DNA of 64,000 nucleotides from Arcuatula senhousia. Its lineage: Eukaryota > Mollusca > Bivalvia > Mytilida > Mytilidae. The DNA is taken from NCBI GenBank assembly GCA_963971305.1, contig OZ020313.1, positions 53,392,203 through 53,456,202 on the forward strand, in the 5' to 3' direction. The notes under the pieces were generated by a model, which saw only the letters and a program-made list of their open reading frames with translations, did not search any database and was not told where the DNA came from. Shown here in pieces: positions 22,510 through 34,276 of this stretch (positions are counted from its first letter, which is position 1; each line of letters begins with the position of its first letter). The translations under genes were made by a program, and so were the position numbers.

Positions 22510-23193
22510 CAGCCTGCAACCTTGTCTTTCGATCAAAGTTTCTACAGTGGAACACTATTGGGCTCATCCCAGCATAAGGGGATCAACCAGAACACACGCA
22601 CTCCATCAAAGCTATGAAGTGGATAAAATATTTATCATTAAAGAAAGATTTAAGAATTAAACACGCCAAAACGGAGGAGAGAAGCAGATTGGACCCTACA
22701 GAGTTGACGGATACGACAACGGAACTGTGTACGAATTTCACGGCTGTCACTGGCACAGCTGTCCCCGATGCTATTCCAGAGAGACCATCAATGCCGTCAA
22801 TAACATTTTATGAATGATCTACATCAACGGACCTTAGAGAAGAAGAAATACCTGCAGCAAGGGGGATATGCATATAAAGACAAATGAGAATGTGATTTCG
22901 ATAAAGACATAGAACAAGATCAATCACTTCGTGCCTATGTAGATTCCCTAGAGATGATCCCTGCCTTAGAATATATGGAGGAAGAACAGAGACCTTCATC
23001 TTGTACAATCAGACAGGAGAAGACAATATAAACTACTATGACGTCACATCGTTCTATCCGGAAATGTAAGGACATCCCATCTGACATCACCACCGAAAAC
23101 TTTGGGGATATCAGATAATACAAAGGATTTATTAAATGTAAAGTGCTTCCGCCTAAAGACCTTTATATTCCCGTTTTATCGGCCAAGATCAAC
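22510..23193 (+). pseudogene. Polinton family B DNA polymerase, N-terminal part
   Basis: Pieces in shifting frames read HSIKAMKWIKYLS, then GPYRVDGYDNGTVYEFHGC and HWHSCPRC, and further on YGGRTETFILYN, a motif A-like YYDVTSFYPEM, and CKVLPPKDLY. These are the conserved order of the protein-primed PolB of Polintons, from the nuclease-linked HGCxWHxCPxC segment to polymerase motif A. Stops and small shifts are frequent, so it is not functional. The gene resumes at 27532 (KLTFPLCRTC) after about 4.3 kb of inserted DNA. In a live element this enzyme replicates the transposon from a protein primer at the TIR ends. Confidence 0.8.
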
Positions 23194-23244
23194 TAATATG
23201 ATGCAGGTTCAACCTGATAAGCTCCCGCAGATATATTTTAGGGG

Positions 23245-25204
23245 ATGACATATTTGATTCTGACGGGGGAAACTCCATATGATGATCCAATCAAACCAGA
23301 AGAAATCACAAAAGCAATAAAAACCCTTAAAAATGGAAAATCTACAGCAAATGACCTAATTTCTAATGAAATGCTTAAACATGGCACTCCTCAACTGTTA
23401 GAACCACTTACTAAACTGTTCAACTTAGTTTTTAGTAAGGGACACTTCCCTAAAAAGTGGAATGAAAGCTTTATTTCACTCATTCATAAAAAAGGGGACA
23501 AAAACAACCCATCTAACTATAGAGGAATCTCTCTGACATCCAATTTAGGAAAGTTATTCAATAAAATAATACTTAATAGATTAACAAATTTCATCAATCA
23601 AAATAATATCATATATGAAAATCAAATTGGTTTTAAAGAAAAAGCTAGAACCACAGATCACATATTCACAATGAAGTCCATTGTTGACACTTATAAGTGC
23701 AATAAAAAGAAAGTGTTCGCGGCATTCATTGACCTAAAGAAAGCCTTCGATACAGTATGGAGAGATGGACTATTTTATAAGTTACAGAAAAATAACATCC
23801 CAGCTCAAATTTTCAAAATAATTTATTCCATGTATAGAGACCCCTGTTGTAAAATCAAATTCAAACAAGGTTTAAGTAGAAGTTTTATTTCTAAATGTGG
23901 AGTTAAACAAGGAGACGTTTTAAGCCCCATTTTATTTAACTTGTACATTAATGACTTGGTCACTAAACTCAACAAATCCCAAGTAGACCCAATTAAAATA
24001 GGAAATGCTTCAGTTTCTTCTCTTTTATATGCAGACGATATCATATTACTTTCGAATTCCGAAAGCGGACTACAAAAGTCGCTGGATTTATTAAGTGATT
24101 TTTGTTCATCCCGGAAATTAGAAGTGAATAATCAAAAATCAAAAGTTATCATTTTTAATTCTAATGGCAAAACTTATTTAAATAGCTTTAAAATCAATGG
24201 AACTGTAATTGAAACCGTTAAGTCTTATTGTTACCTCGGTATAACATTAAAATACACTGGTAATATTAATATCTCCGCCAAGCTCCTAATGGAGAAAGGC
24301 CGTAAAGCATGGTTCAAAATAAAGAAAACACTAGGATTAGACAACCCTTGCAAATTGTTAGAAAAACTCTTTGATACATTAATAAGTCCAATCATATTAT
24401 ACGGATGTGAGATATGGGGAGCCCACAGTAATTTTAAAGATACTGAACCTTTTGAACACTTGCATATAAAATTTATAAAAGAAATTTTAGGAGTACATAG
24501 CAAAGCATCAAACGTGACTTGTTTATCTGAATTAAACAGAAATCCCCTTAAAAATAAAATCAAACTTCTTTCAATCAAATTTTTGGATCATATTTCTAAC
24601 TCAACTAATACTTTAGTAAATAAAATATATATAAACCTACCACAATCTAACAAATGGATTTTAACCATCAAAACTTGGATCAGAGAACTAGGTTTTGGCT
24701 ACTTGATTGATAATACCAACAATCTTAAAAAGAAATATATCATACATGAAACAAAGGCTTAATGACCAGTCATTACAAAATCAACATAGCACCTTAATTG
24801 AAAGTAAAAAATTGTCCTTCTACAGAAGCATTCATAAGTCAAATCAAAGGCCTTACTATGTAGATATCTGTAAATTCAAAACGGATAGGTCCACAATTTG
24901 TAAATATCGAATAAGTGCTCATTCTCTTGAAATTGAGAAAGGGCGTTATAAAAATATCCCCCAAAGTGCAAGACTGTGCACTAAATGTGAAAGTGGGCAA
25001 GTTGAAGATGAATTACATTTTTTCATCAAGTGTCCCAAATACAACATATACAGGCAAGAGTTGAACAATAAATTAAAATGTGAACTTAAAAATTTTAATT
25101 ATTTAACTGAAAACAAACTCTGTCTTATATTAAATAGTAGTTCTTTAGTAGTGCTCAAGGTAATTATTGAATTTATCAACAAATGCCAGTTAAATACAAT
25201 GTAA
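23245..25204 (+). pseudogene. LINE ORF2 reverse transcriptase, 5'-truncated and frameshifted
   Basis: The first frame (to 24762) has RT block 0-like KWNESFISLIHKKG, SNYRGISLTS, the motif A aspartate in FIDLKKAFDTVW, GVKQGDVLSPILFNLYINDL and the catalytic YADD in LLYADDIILLS, followed by SKVIIF and CYLGITL. A one-base shift near 24720-24762 moves the frame to one ending at 25204. That frame carries the C-terminal Cys/His knuckle CTKCESGQVEDELHFFIKC. There is no apurinic endonuclease domain upstream, so the copy is 5'-truncated. It lies inside the Polinton polymerase. Active enzyme would copy its own mRNA by target-primed reverse transcription. Clade (I, Jockey or CR1-like) cannot be fixed by eye. 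Confidence 0.9.
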
Positions 25205-25442
25205 GTTAACTATATAAGTAATACATGTAGATAACCCCCTTCTCATTTACAAATTGTCTTACATGTACATTACATATACATTTTAGTCACTACCACCCCA
25301 GGTTTCAACAATTATATACCCATCCATTTTCATTTATTAAGTCATATTGTTTCTTTGTATCTTATGTTTTAATTCTTTAGTTGTGTCATAACCATTTATT
25401 GAAATGTGTTAGTACAAATAAATTTATCTTTATCTTTATCTT
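23250..25442 (+). mobile_element. Non-LTR retrotransposon insertion
   Basis: The 5'-truncated LINE ends in a TTTATCTTTATCTTTATC tail at about 25423-25442, the kind of short 3'-terminal repeat left by target-primed integration. It forms part of the composite insert between 23193 and 27532 of the Polinton. Confidence 0.8.
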
Positions 25443-25683
25443 ATGTGGCAGTTCTTGTAAATAAATAATCTTGCCTGCCAAAAAATTGGAGATAAATAAT
25501 CTGGCCGCTACTTCCAAGGGAAAAAATATGTCCCAAGATTCTTTACTAGTATGGTATATTAAAAATAGATAATCTCGGCGGCACAAAACGGCGGAAAATA
25601 AATTTTCTGACTTGAACAAAACCGCAGACCCCCCCCCTTTTTCAGAATCAAATGATTGTCCCCTTATTTCTTTAATAACAAAC

Positions 25684-26190
25684 CCGTGCGGGTTCCGGGT
25701 GGCGAATAGGCCCGCAGCAGTGCTAAGCTTGTCGGTAAAAGTCCACTAAAGAGCGCTCAGAAACCTGACATCGGGTCAGGCCGCTTTGCCCACAAAGCGA
25801 CTGGGATGTGTGCCCCAGGTGGTTAAATGGGGCAGCCCTGACATCGAGAGATGCGGGGTCGTCAGGCGATAATGCGGAAAACCTGACCGCAAACCATAGT
25901 GGTGCACCGTGTTGGGAAAAATGTCACGTTCCTCGCACGTTAAAGAACCCTGCTGCAGGTTTCAGTAAGAGTAGGACCCGTAGGATCCCCATGCAGGAGG
26001 CGAAATTCTCCGTCCCTACCCATCACTCCTTTTTCCAGTGGCAGTCAAAACTCTCCTACCCGATTGGCCTTGTGTCCCCATTTCCTCCACTTCATCATCA
26101 TTTCATGTTCATTGTATCACCAATTCATGTTCATCTCCCGGATATAGCCGAAATCGTGCTGCTTGGAAGTAAAGCAATAACTAACTAACT
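25684..26190 (+). mobile_element. Interspersed repeat S, copy 1, with ACTA-type tail
   Basis: The sequence from GGCCCGCAGCAGTGCTAAGC through ATGCGGAAAACCTGACCGC to a TAACTAACTAACTAA tail recurs at 32686-33185 and, inverted, at 35162-35672. The tetranucleotide tail suggests a SINE or LINE 3' end. A 126-codon frame runs over it but is broken in the other copies, so it is not a gene. Confidence 0.7.
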
Positions 26191-26225
26191 AATCTTTAAT
26201 AACAGCAAGAAATGCAAGCTTTTGC

Positions 26226-26990
26226 ATGGTTTTGAAAAGGAGCGCAAAGACAAAACCAGTCAACAACAACGAGAAGAGGACGAAAACACACGACATAATA
26301 CACAGAAAAACAACAAGTCCGAAAGGGCAGAGACAAAACCAGTCATCAACAACGAGAAGAGGACGAAAACACAGACGACATAATACACAGAAAAACAAAA
26401 ACAACTGAATAGCAATCAACATCGTGAACTCAAGTCGTAACGATAGTAAACTCAGGGGCTCCGGAAGAGTAATCGGTTCCTGCTTGCTATAGCACACCGT
26501 CGCGCTGTGAACCGTCAATTCGGTGCGTCAAATCTGGAAAAGAAAAAAAGAAAAAAACAAAACAAAACCCTATGACAAACAAGCATCTGCACTCATCTAA
26601 GAGATTGGAATCCCATATTTGTCTAAGAGCGCATGCTGTCTTCCGTAAAGTTTGTTGAGTGAAGACAGCAACCGAGGAGCAACATAACCTTGTGATAGCA
26701 ATTTTTGTGTCAGATGTGACGCTCTGCCAATTAAGGAAATCGATGTAACTAGTCCCGCAAACTCTGGAATAACGAATCAATTGTGATACGTATTACGGTA
26801 AACTCCATATGCTAGAGCGGACGGAATGTTGGTATGTGTACACAAGAAGAGAAAGTTGAAGATTGGAAAGTTGAAGTCATCACGTTTGTCATTGATCTTT
26901 GTTGAAAGTTTTCCTTGCGACTTCATATAATCCGTTGTGTCTGCAAACAGAACGAGGTTCAAAGTGTTTTTTTTTCTTCTTCTCAAACTA
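26226..26990 (-). mobile_element. Family P2 RT fragment with 3' tail
   Basis: The minus strand reads GKLSTKINDKRDDFNFP, then IPSALAYGVYR, LLSQGYVAPRLLSSLN and YGIPIS, with small shifts, ending near 26602. The tail at 26226-26540 is the module seen alone at 4031, 5778 and 41450. Here it contains an internal direct repeat of roughly 75 bp built on GAAGAGGACGAAAACACA. It is a C-terminal RT remnant inside the Polinton. Confidence 0.75.
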
Positions 26991-27506
26991 AAAATGACGT
27001 CATAATATATGCTTAAAATAGACGCTAGAACCGGACGTCATAGAGGACACCTTAAGAGTTTCTACTTTCATTTTCGAATGTAAAGTTTAGAGAAGAAACA
27101 ATATCATATACTGCTCAAGACACAACATGGACAAGGTTATAATTTTATGACTGCAGAAATATTTCGGCAGAATATTGATTTAGTTGCCATGTACATTACG
27201 CTTTGTGTTGTTCCACGAAAATTAGAATGGCAGTTACCCGCCATTCTGTAATTTTGTTTTGAACAATTATGACGTCAATAAAATAAATAGCGTTTTCATT
27301 TTTAAAAAAATCTTTACATGCATCTCTATAGCTAGAAATATTCAAAATATTCATATTAAAACAATATTTACGTATTTTAATTTTAGAAATACAAATTACA
27401 AAGTAGAAAATCTATTTTGCATTCCGTGCCATTGGGTGCGGATATGTCGACTAGCTTATACCTTTTCCGGTTTGATGCATCATAGTACATATACTCAGGC
27501 AATTTA

Positions 27507-27527
27507 GCTCCCGCCTTGCGGGAGCTT
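27507..27527. other. Perfect short hairpin
   Basis: AGCTCCCGC, a three-base loop CTT, then GCGGGAGCT. It lies at the right junction of the composite insert in the Polinton polymerase. A matching AGCTCCCGC half occurs near the left junction at about 23219. Confidence 0.8.
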
Positions 27528-27531
27528 ACAA

Positions 27532-28610
27532 ACTGACGTTCCCACTCTGTCGTACTTGTACGGAAAATTACCAACAAGAACCCTGCGAACACACTGAAAC
27601 AGAGAGATCTAAAACGGGAACTTTGGGTGACAGATGAAGTGAAGAAGGCATTAGATAAAAGGCTATACCATCATTGACATCTACGAAGTATGGCATTTCA
27701 CTGAAGTCGAACAATAAGACAAAGAAGGCAAAAGTGGAGGACCCTTCGCAGACTACACCAATACATTCTTGAAAACGAAACAAGAAGCTAGTGGCTGGCC
27801 AGAGTGGTGCCAATCTGATGAGGCTAAACAGCATAACATCAAGGACTACCAAGAAAAGGAAGGAATATAGTTAGACTATAACAGGATAGAAAAGAACCCT
27901 GGCATCAGGTCATTAGCCAAATTGATGTTGAACAGCTTTTGGGGAAAATTTGGACAGAGATCAAACATGCAACAAACATCTTACATCACGGAGCCCTCGG
28001 AGTATTTTGACAAGTTAACCAGTGATAAAATTGAAGTGACCGGGATACAGTTAATAAACGATTGAATGGTAGAGCTAAGATGGAAATACAAAGACAAACT
28101 CATCGAAACATCAAAGAAAACGAATGTCGTAATAGCCGCCTACACTACAGCACAGGCCAGACTCAAATTGTATTATTATCTGGAGAAGTTAAGAGAAAGA
28201 GCTTTGTACTGTGATACCGACTCCATTGTATTTACTTCGAGACCTGGACAATGGGAACCAGAATTAGGGGACTACTTAGGAGATTAAGCGGACGAAGTAC
28301 CAGGCAAGACCATCACAGAATTTGTGACAGGAGGACCGAAAAACTATGCCTATAAACTAGCCGTTCGGGAGACAGAAGGAAACAGAACCACGTGTAAAGT
28401 CCGTGGAATAACGTTGAACTACGACACCATCAAGAAGATGGTAACCATTAACAGAAACGATATCAGGACAGTAAGAGACGATTATAAGATCCAAAGAAGC
28501 CACCAGAAACTGTTCACCGTCATACAGACAAGGACTATAGAATTGTATTTGACAAAAGAGTGATCATGAATGATTTAACCACAAGACCCTATGGATTTGT
28601 AAATAGATTT
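27532..28610 (+). pseudogene. Polinton family B DNA polymerase, C-terminal part
   Basis: It resumes the gene broken at 23193. KLTFPLCRTC, YEVWHFTEV, NPGIRSLAKLMLNSFWGKFG (polymerase motif B region), [15 protein letters not shown], the catalytic motif [10 protein letters not shown] and the terminal GGPKNYAYKL, KVRGITLNY and FDKRVI blocks follow in order. In-frame stops occur near 27868, 28063 and 28285, with shifts near 27625 and 28535, so it is a pseudogene. The YxDTDS motif is the metal-binding site of family B polymerases, and it survives. Confidence 0.88.
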
Positions 28611-28984
28611 GTATTGTTATATAGAATGTAAATAAAAGTTGTACCCTATTTCAAGTTTTTTATTGGTAGTCAACAATGATTGTTAAATGCAATCAATACA
28701 ATAACAAAGACAAAAAGAGCCAACTAAACGAACCAAAAACAAAATAACAACTGAGCCCATAGGGACAAAACAAGAAAAAAACAAGGAGGAGGAGGAAGAG
28801 GAGGAGTAAAGTCATGCATAAAACACAAAGATACTAACAACAACACAAGAGCCCACAAAGGGCAAAACGTTCATCAAGGACAAAAAAAAAAAAAAAACGA
28901 GGCCAACTATGGATAAACCATTCGAAAGGACGATCAAGACCACAGGAGCCCATAAATGGGCGAAATTAACAAAACAGAAAGAGG

Positions 28985-29282
28985 ATTAGGGTTAGGGTTA
29001 AAGATATGGTTAAGGTTAGTTTAAGGGTATGGTCAGGGTAAGGATTATGGTAAGGGTTAGGATTAGGATTAGGGTTAGACACACATAATAGAAACTGGTG
29101 ACAAACTAAAAGGGTGGGAAAGAAAGGGACGAGTCGTTGTTCCGCATGACTACACACGATCTTACTGCAGATCTAGGGTGGGTCTCTCAGTACTAAAATT
29201 AGCAACAATTTAACATGGAGCCTATAGGAATGACCTCGGGGTCATCAAGCGAAAGTGTTCTATAGTGGCATCCATTACTACT
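28985..29282 (-). repeat. Polinton right terminal inverted repeat with telomere-like words
   Basis: Complement of the left TIR. Its inner part (28985-29080) is a run of degenerate TTAGGG-type words (ATTAGGGTTAGGGTTA, then variants), longer than in the left TIR. TTAGGG is the usual animal telomere repeat, but this is interstitial and imperfect. Confidence 0.8.
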
Positions 29283-29516
29283 ATCAATTAAGCGGTTTAA
29301 TAGCGAGCACAGCTCGTAGCGGGCACGATGTGCCCGCGAGAGCGGAGAGCTCTACAGCAAGTTCCCGCGAAAAATTTGCTTAATGCTGATATTGATTTTT
29401 TTCGTCCGGATATGCATCTCAAACTGAGTTACAGGTGCGGAGTGAATATTAATAAAAATGCTTCTAAAATATATTTTGTGTTTTAATGCATGGAAGAAAT
29501 TTTAAAATATTAGTAG
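29283..29516. other. Spacer between Polinton and palindrome
   Basis: 234 bp with short self-complementary words (GCGAGCACAGCTCG, GGGCACGATGTGCCC) and no gene. Confidence 0.5.
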
Positions 29517-30480
29517 GGCCAGGACCCTACGTCACACGCAAGGATACCGTTTCCAGTTTTTACCGAGATTTCGGTCCGCCTCAAGGTAGGTTGACACTTG
29601 GTTCTTCATGATAACAAATATATACAGCAAAATTTTCTAGTGCATTTGGTGGTACCAAACTCCAGCTACTTTATCGCTATAATCGGTCTCTGAAATGTGC
29701 TTTGTTCTATGCAAACACCTCTGTACAGTTCAGAAATTGAGCAAGGATACAGTTTGCATTTTATGCCGATTTTTATTCAGCTGTTGTTTTTTCCATAGTA
29801 CAAAGATATTTGCAGTGTATATTTTGTTGCAAACCAACCAGAATGAAAATGTATGAGCAAAGGTCCTCTTTTGCATGTTAACAAGGTCTTATGTTAATTA
29901 CAAATGGCAAAGTCTTAAAATGATACCGTTCACACCCGATCAATTCACGGATACCGTTTGCATTTTAAATGCATATTTTTAAAAAAGTATATTTAAAACT
30001 CTTTAATATCCTGCACTTTATCGAACTTCAAACCCCCTTAAATAAAAATGCTAAAATACCAATGTAGCTTAAACATATTTATAATCTATTTTCATCTTTC
30101 AAAGTTTTAAATGTGCATGCGTACCAAGTTCCTGTTTCAATTTATATCGGAGTTGCTAGAATTGGCTTCTTCTGGTCTGATTTCTAAAATCATAAATTAT
30201 ATGAGATGCACTTAATAGTACGTGGCATAACTGAACACCATAACAACTGAAAAGGTTCGTGGTTCGATATCTGTTTGATGTGAAAAATGAATGAACCGAT
30301 TTTCCAACCGACATCCATCTTAATACGACTTGAATTTCACTGTAGGAATTGCTCCATTTTTTAAAAACTAAGTGTTTTTAGTATGAAGACAAAACATCGC
30401 CTGTACGGTCACAAATATCCTAGTCTACCTAATTATATAAGAAACAAAACATTTTTGACTGCGTATTTTTAACATTAATT
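29517..30480 (+). repeat. Older inverted repeat F, outer left copy
   Basis: This about 0.9-kb block recurs, clearly diverged, as inner copies around the palindrome centre (33540-34276 inverted, 34277-34740 direct) and as the outer right copy at 37980-38945. Each palindrome arm is therefore itself bounded by an older inverted pair. Confidence 0.75.
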
Positions 30481-31184
30481 TACCACCGATTCTTAGAAAT
30501 GCAGGGTATAGCTGGGACTGAAAGGAAGTGAAGGAATAATTTCGGCAGGGGGTCTGGGGCTGCACAAAGCCCCTAGTAGGTCCAGGGAAGCGAAGCCCCC
30601 GGAAGCTTCAGAGAGATAGCGTTAAGAGCATCATACTTGACCTGTCCTGAATTATATCAGTTGTCAGTTTCAGTCCCAAAATCTAATATATTGTTACGTT
30701 TCGGGTATATGCGTGTTTTCCGTAACCGTAACTAGTTGGTACTACTAATAAAGTAGTGATGGGTTTGTTACCCTAAGTCGGTATTAATTGGTACTTATAA
30801 TCTTGGTTACATAAAGTCAAATGGTTTAAAAATAAAGTTTACATTGGTAATATGTGAACTAATTCACTGGTAGCGTGACAAACATTGGTAGCATGTTCAA
30901 CCGATTGGTAAGGCACTGATCATGCTGATGATCTTTTTATAGTGTATTCTAATATGGGTCCCCGGAAAGAACAATAGAAACCATGGCGACAAGCCATGTT
31001 TAAATTCCAATAAAACACAGGTCGACGTCACAGTTCATTTTGCGACGTCATTATATGATTTTACGCTGAGATTGCCGACGTCATAAAGGATCATTTGCAC
31101 ATAAACGTAGCAAGAAACATCAAAATGGCTTCTGTAGCATTGTACACTATAGGTCTTTGAAAACACAAAATTGTCATATTAGAA

Positions 31185-31311
31185 TAGAAATAATTTCGTG
31201 GATATTTTACCCCTCGCTCCGCTTCGCTACGCTCTGGGTAAAATATCCACGAAAATAATGGGCACCCATGGTTAAATCTCCAATTAACCACGGGCGGCAA
31301 TGAATTATTTC
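31185..31311. repeat. Small fold-back within left arm
   Basis: GAAATAATTT and GAATTATTTC border a segment in which GTGGATATTTTACCC and GGGTAAAATATCCAC form an inverted pair around a GC-rich loop. The mirror at 37019-37200 keeps a longer version with an extra inverted half. Confidence 0.75.
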
Positions 31312-32486
31312 TTAATTTTTATATATATACTCTATGTATTTTGTTCTATGTATTATAGCAGTATTTGAAATGAGACCAACTCAGTAGATTCCAAGTAATA
31401 ACAATTTAATAAATAACAGAGCAGTTCAATTCATAGAATCACTATATATAATAGTTTATAAATAATTAAAATCCCAACCAGAGCTTTGTAGAATAAAACG
31501 GGGACCCCTTCCCCTTTTAGTACAAACTTGCGATTGTAAACATCGTAGTATTTTTGTAGTATTTCGCCGGTTCTTCAGTCCAAATATGGTCAATGGGGAT
31601 TGTAAATGGTTAACATCAAATCAGATGAATGACAGATAAAACGGACTGCATAAGACTGCGACTGTAGATGGTTTGCTCTGGTTAAATGGTCTGAACGCCC
31701 TGGTAGCGGGCCGCAGTCTCCCTGAGTTTGGACGCAGACTCGCTTTTATTCGAATCCCACCGTGGGACATTCCGTGGGACGATCTTCCTCAACTGATTGG
31801 TCGGCCCACAGTTCACTTGGGTTAAATGACGTCATAGTTCAGCATCCAGTGCACTTCCGGGTACCTGTTCAGTGCACGTAAACAAGGCATGGCGGATTTT
31901 ACAAATAAACGATGTGTTTACAATCTGGGAATCGGGGAATGGGACTTAACGGGGCTTACCCTTAACAGAATGCATAGCCCATTACAATATATAACCCTTA
32001 CGCAAACAAGCAAAAATGGTAAGAGGGACTGACAAGTGAATAGACATAATTTATTTTCCAATTATGGTCCCTCAAAGACAAAGGGCAGCATCATTACAAT
32101 GATTACATTATAACAGAGAATAGAATAAAGTATAAGATTATAATAAATAGGTACTATATATACACTTGTTCAAAGAGTCTGGATACGAAAAAAGGACCAA
32201 TATTTCATTATGCTACAATGATAAATTACAAGTAAAAACAAAAACAGCAAAAAAACATTTGTTATAGCAGTCCTCCCCGTGCTCAGATCACACATACAAG
32301 TGAATATAACGAAAACTCAAGCGGGAATGGGACACGGGACCCCCCTTGGAATAAAACAGTAGGACGAACTCATGCCTAATAATTCCCATAAATAGCAATG
32401 AATATACAATAATACACAATATAATAACGCATAGCAGTACATATAACATCAACAAATAGTTCATGAATGTCCATCATAGTCGCGAT

Positions 32487-32549
32487 GGTTGACAGCAAAC
32501 TACGAACACGAATGAAACAACAAATGAACATGAGTGTTTACTGTCAACC
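32487..32549. repeat. 63-bp hairpin, left-arm copy
   Basis: GGTTGACAGCAAAC pairs with GTTTACTGTCAACC across a short loop. The mirror copy lies at 35808-35870. It has the length of a small-RNA precursor, but no evidence of expression is available. Confidence 0.7.
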
Positions 32550-32685
32550 AGAAATAATCAATAATATAAACCTACAGTCTAACCCCTAACTCGTGACAAT
32601 ATTTTATTGAACGGGACCAATATCCAACAAGAACTTTGACTTACTAGATTAGATAAACTAAATTTACCCGACAAAAAATATTACC

Positions 32686-33185
32686 TTCCGTGCAGGACCC
32701 GGAAGGATATAGGCCCGCAGCAGCGTTAAGCTTGTCAACTAAAGTCCACTAAAAAGCGTACAGAAACCTGACATCGGGTAAAGCCCGACTTAGCCCACAA
32801 AGCGACTTCGGATTTGTGCCCCAGGTTGTTGAATGGGGCAGCCTTGTCAAAATATATGCCGGGGTCGTCAGGCTATAATGCGGAAAACCTGACCGCAAAC
32901 CATAGTGGGTCAACGTGTGTGAAGAGTGCCACGTTTCATACTAAAAAGACCCCTTTGGACCGCCCAGAAGTGCACCACATGACAAAGGCTATTTTTTTTT
33001 GCCCCTCCCCACCTCTCCACTTTTCCTATGGTCTTCAAAATTTACTGTTCCTTTGTTTCCCAAACCCACCCACATATTTAATTTCTTATCATCATTTCAT
33101 GTTCGTTTTATCATCCATTTCATGTTCATCGCCTTCAAGTTACCTTTATAGCGTTGCAAGAGCGTAAAACACCAACTCACTCACT
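32686..33185 (+). mobile_element. Interspersed repeat S, copy 2 (palindrome left arm)
   Basis: Matches 25684-26190 from CCGTGCAGGACCCGGAAGG onward. It ends in a CAACTCACTCACTTA tail. It was inserted before the inverted duplication, since the mirror copy shares it. Confidence 0.75.
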
Positions 33186-34065
33186 TATTCATCCTAAAGA
33201 ATCTTGCACCACAAATTGTAAAACTGTAGAAATGTCCCATAACCGAAGGTAATAAAACAATTATCAGCTTAAAACGCTTCCTATGTCAATGTCAATATCC
33301 CTAAGTATATGCAGTAGGGCTAACGAAGACAAACGATCTTAACCATTGAAGAACTAAGCAATGTATGTTTGCTCAATCTGCAATAAAGACTTTGCCACCC
33401 AGCCTGAACTTAACAGACACTAAAGAATAGAAAAGGTTTCCTCTTATATCATATATAATCTATGATATTTGAAATACATGTACCATATGAAATTTGACCA
33501 ATTGAGTGAACTGATCATAACATTTTAATTCAACAAACGATTCCAGCGGCCTGGCTAAAGGTTTTGAAAATCGTTGGTTAATTAATGTTCCCACAATTAA
33601 TACGCGGGGCAACAATGTTTTGTTCCCTTGGAAGACTATTGCAAATGATGTCGGTCGGAAAAACGGTTCATAAAATTTTCACAACTAACGAAGATCGAAC
33701 CATTTATCTTGACAGTTGTTTGAGGGGAGGGGTGGGGCTCAGTTATGCCACGTATACTATCAAATACATCTCATATAATCTATGATATTGGCAGTTCGAC
33801 CAGAAGAAGCAAAATTCAAGCAACTCTGATATAAAGTAGGTAGGGGACTTGGTACATATGCACATTTTTAATTTTGAGAGATGAAAAATTAATTCTGTTT
33901 AAGCAACATTGATATTTCAACATTTTATTTAAGGGGAAATTAGAATAGAAAATAAAGAGATGTGGAATAAGTTCGATAAAGTGCAGGATAAAGAGTTTTA
34001 TATATACTTTTAAAAATTATGCATCTATAATGCACACGGTATCCTTGAATTGATCGGGTGTGAAC

Positions 34066-34276
34066 GGTATCATTTTAAGACTTTGCCATTTGTAATTTAC
34101 ATAAGACCTTGTTTACATGCAAAAGAGGACCTTTGCTCATACATTTTTATTCTGGTGGGTTTGCAACAAAATATACACTGCAAATATCTTTGTACTATGG
34201 AAAAAGCAACAGCTTAATAAAAATCGGCAAAAAATGCAAACTGTATCCTTGCTCGATTTCTGAACTGTACAGAGGT
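34066..34276. other. Palindrome loop
   Basis: The 211-bp unpaired centre is a copy of part of repeat F in the same orientation as 38530-38750 (GGTATCATTTTAAGACTTTG through CAGAGGTGTT). It joins the right arm at GGTGTT/CACACCC with a short overlap. Confidence 0.85.

Larger units (their letters stand above)
22255..29282 (+). mobile_element. Polinton/Maverick remnant with TIRs and 6-bp target duplication
   Basis: The ends are inverted repeats of about 240 bp. The left begins AGTAGTAATG at 22255 and the right ends CATTACTACT at 29282, so the element has the AG...CT termini typical of Polintons. Flanking hexamers AACAAT (22249-22254) and ATCAAT (29283-29288) agree at five of six bases, fitting the 6-bp duplication made by Polinton integrases. 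The only recognisable gene is a damaged protein-primed family B DNA polymerase. Integrase, ATPase, protease and capsid genes are absent. Removing the 4.3 kb of inserts inside the polymerase leaves only about 2.7 kb, against 15-20 kb for complete elements, so this is an internally deleted copy. It sits in intron 2 of the plus-strand lectin gene. Confidence 0.82.

Noticed and set aside
28985..29080. Telomeric TTAGGG run as a chromosome end
   Set aside because: It is interstitial, degenerate, inside a Polinton TIR, and unique sequence continues on both sides.
31690..31775. B-box-like TTCGAATCCC after a GGTAGCGGG word in the left palindrome arm
   Set aside because: Stem pairing of a tRNA could not be drawn, and the right arm lacks the B-box bases. 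At most it is a chance or relic pol III motif.
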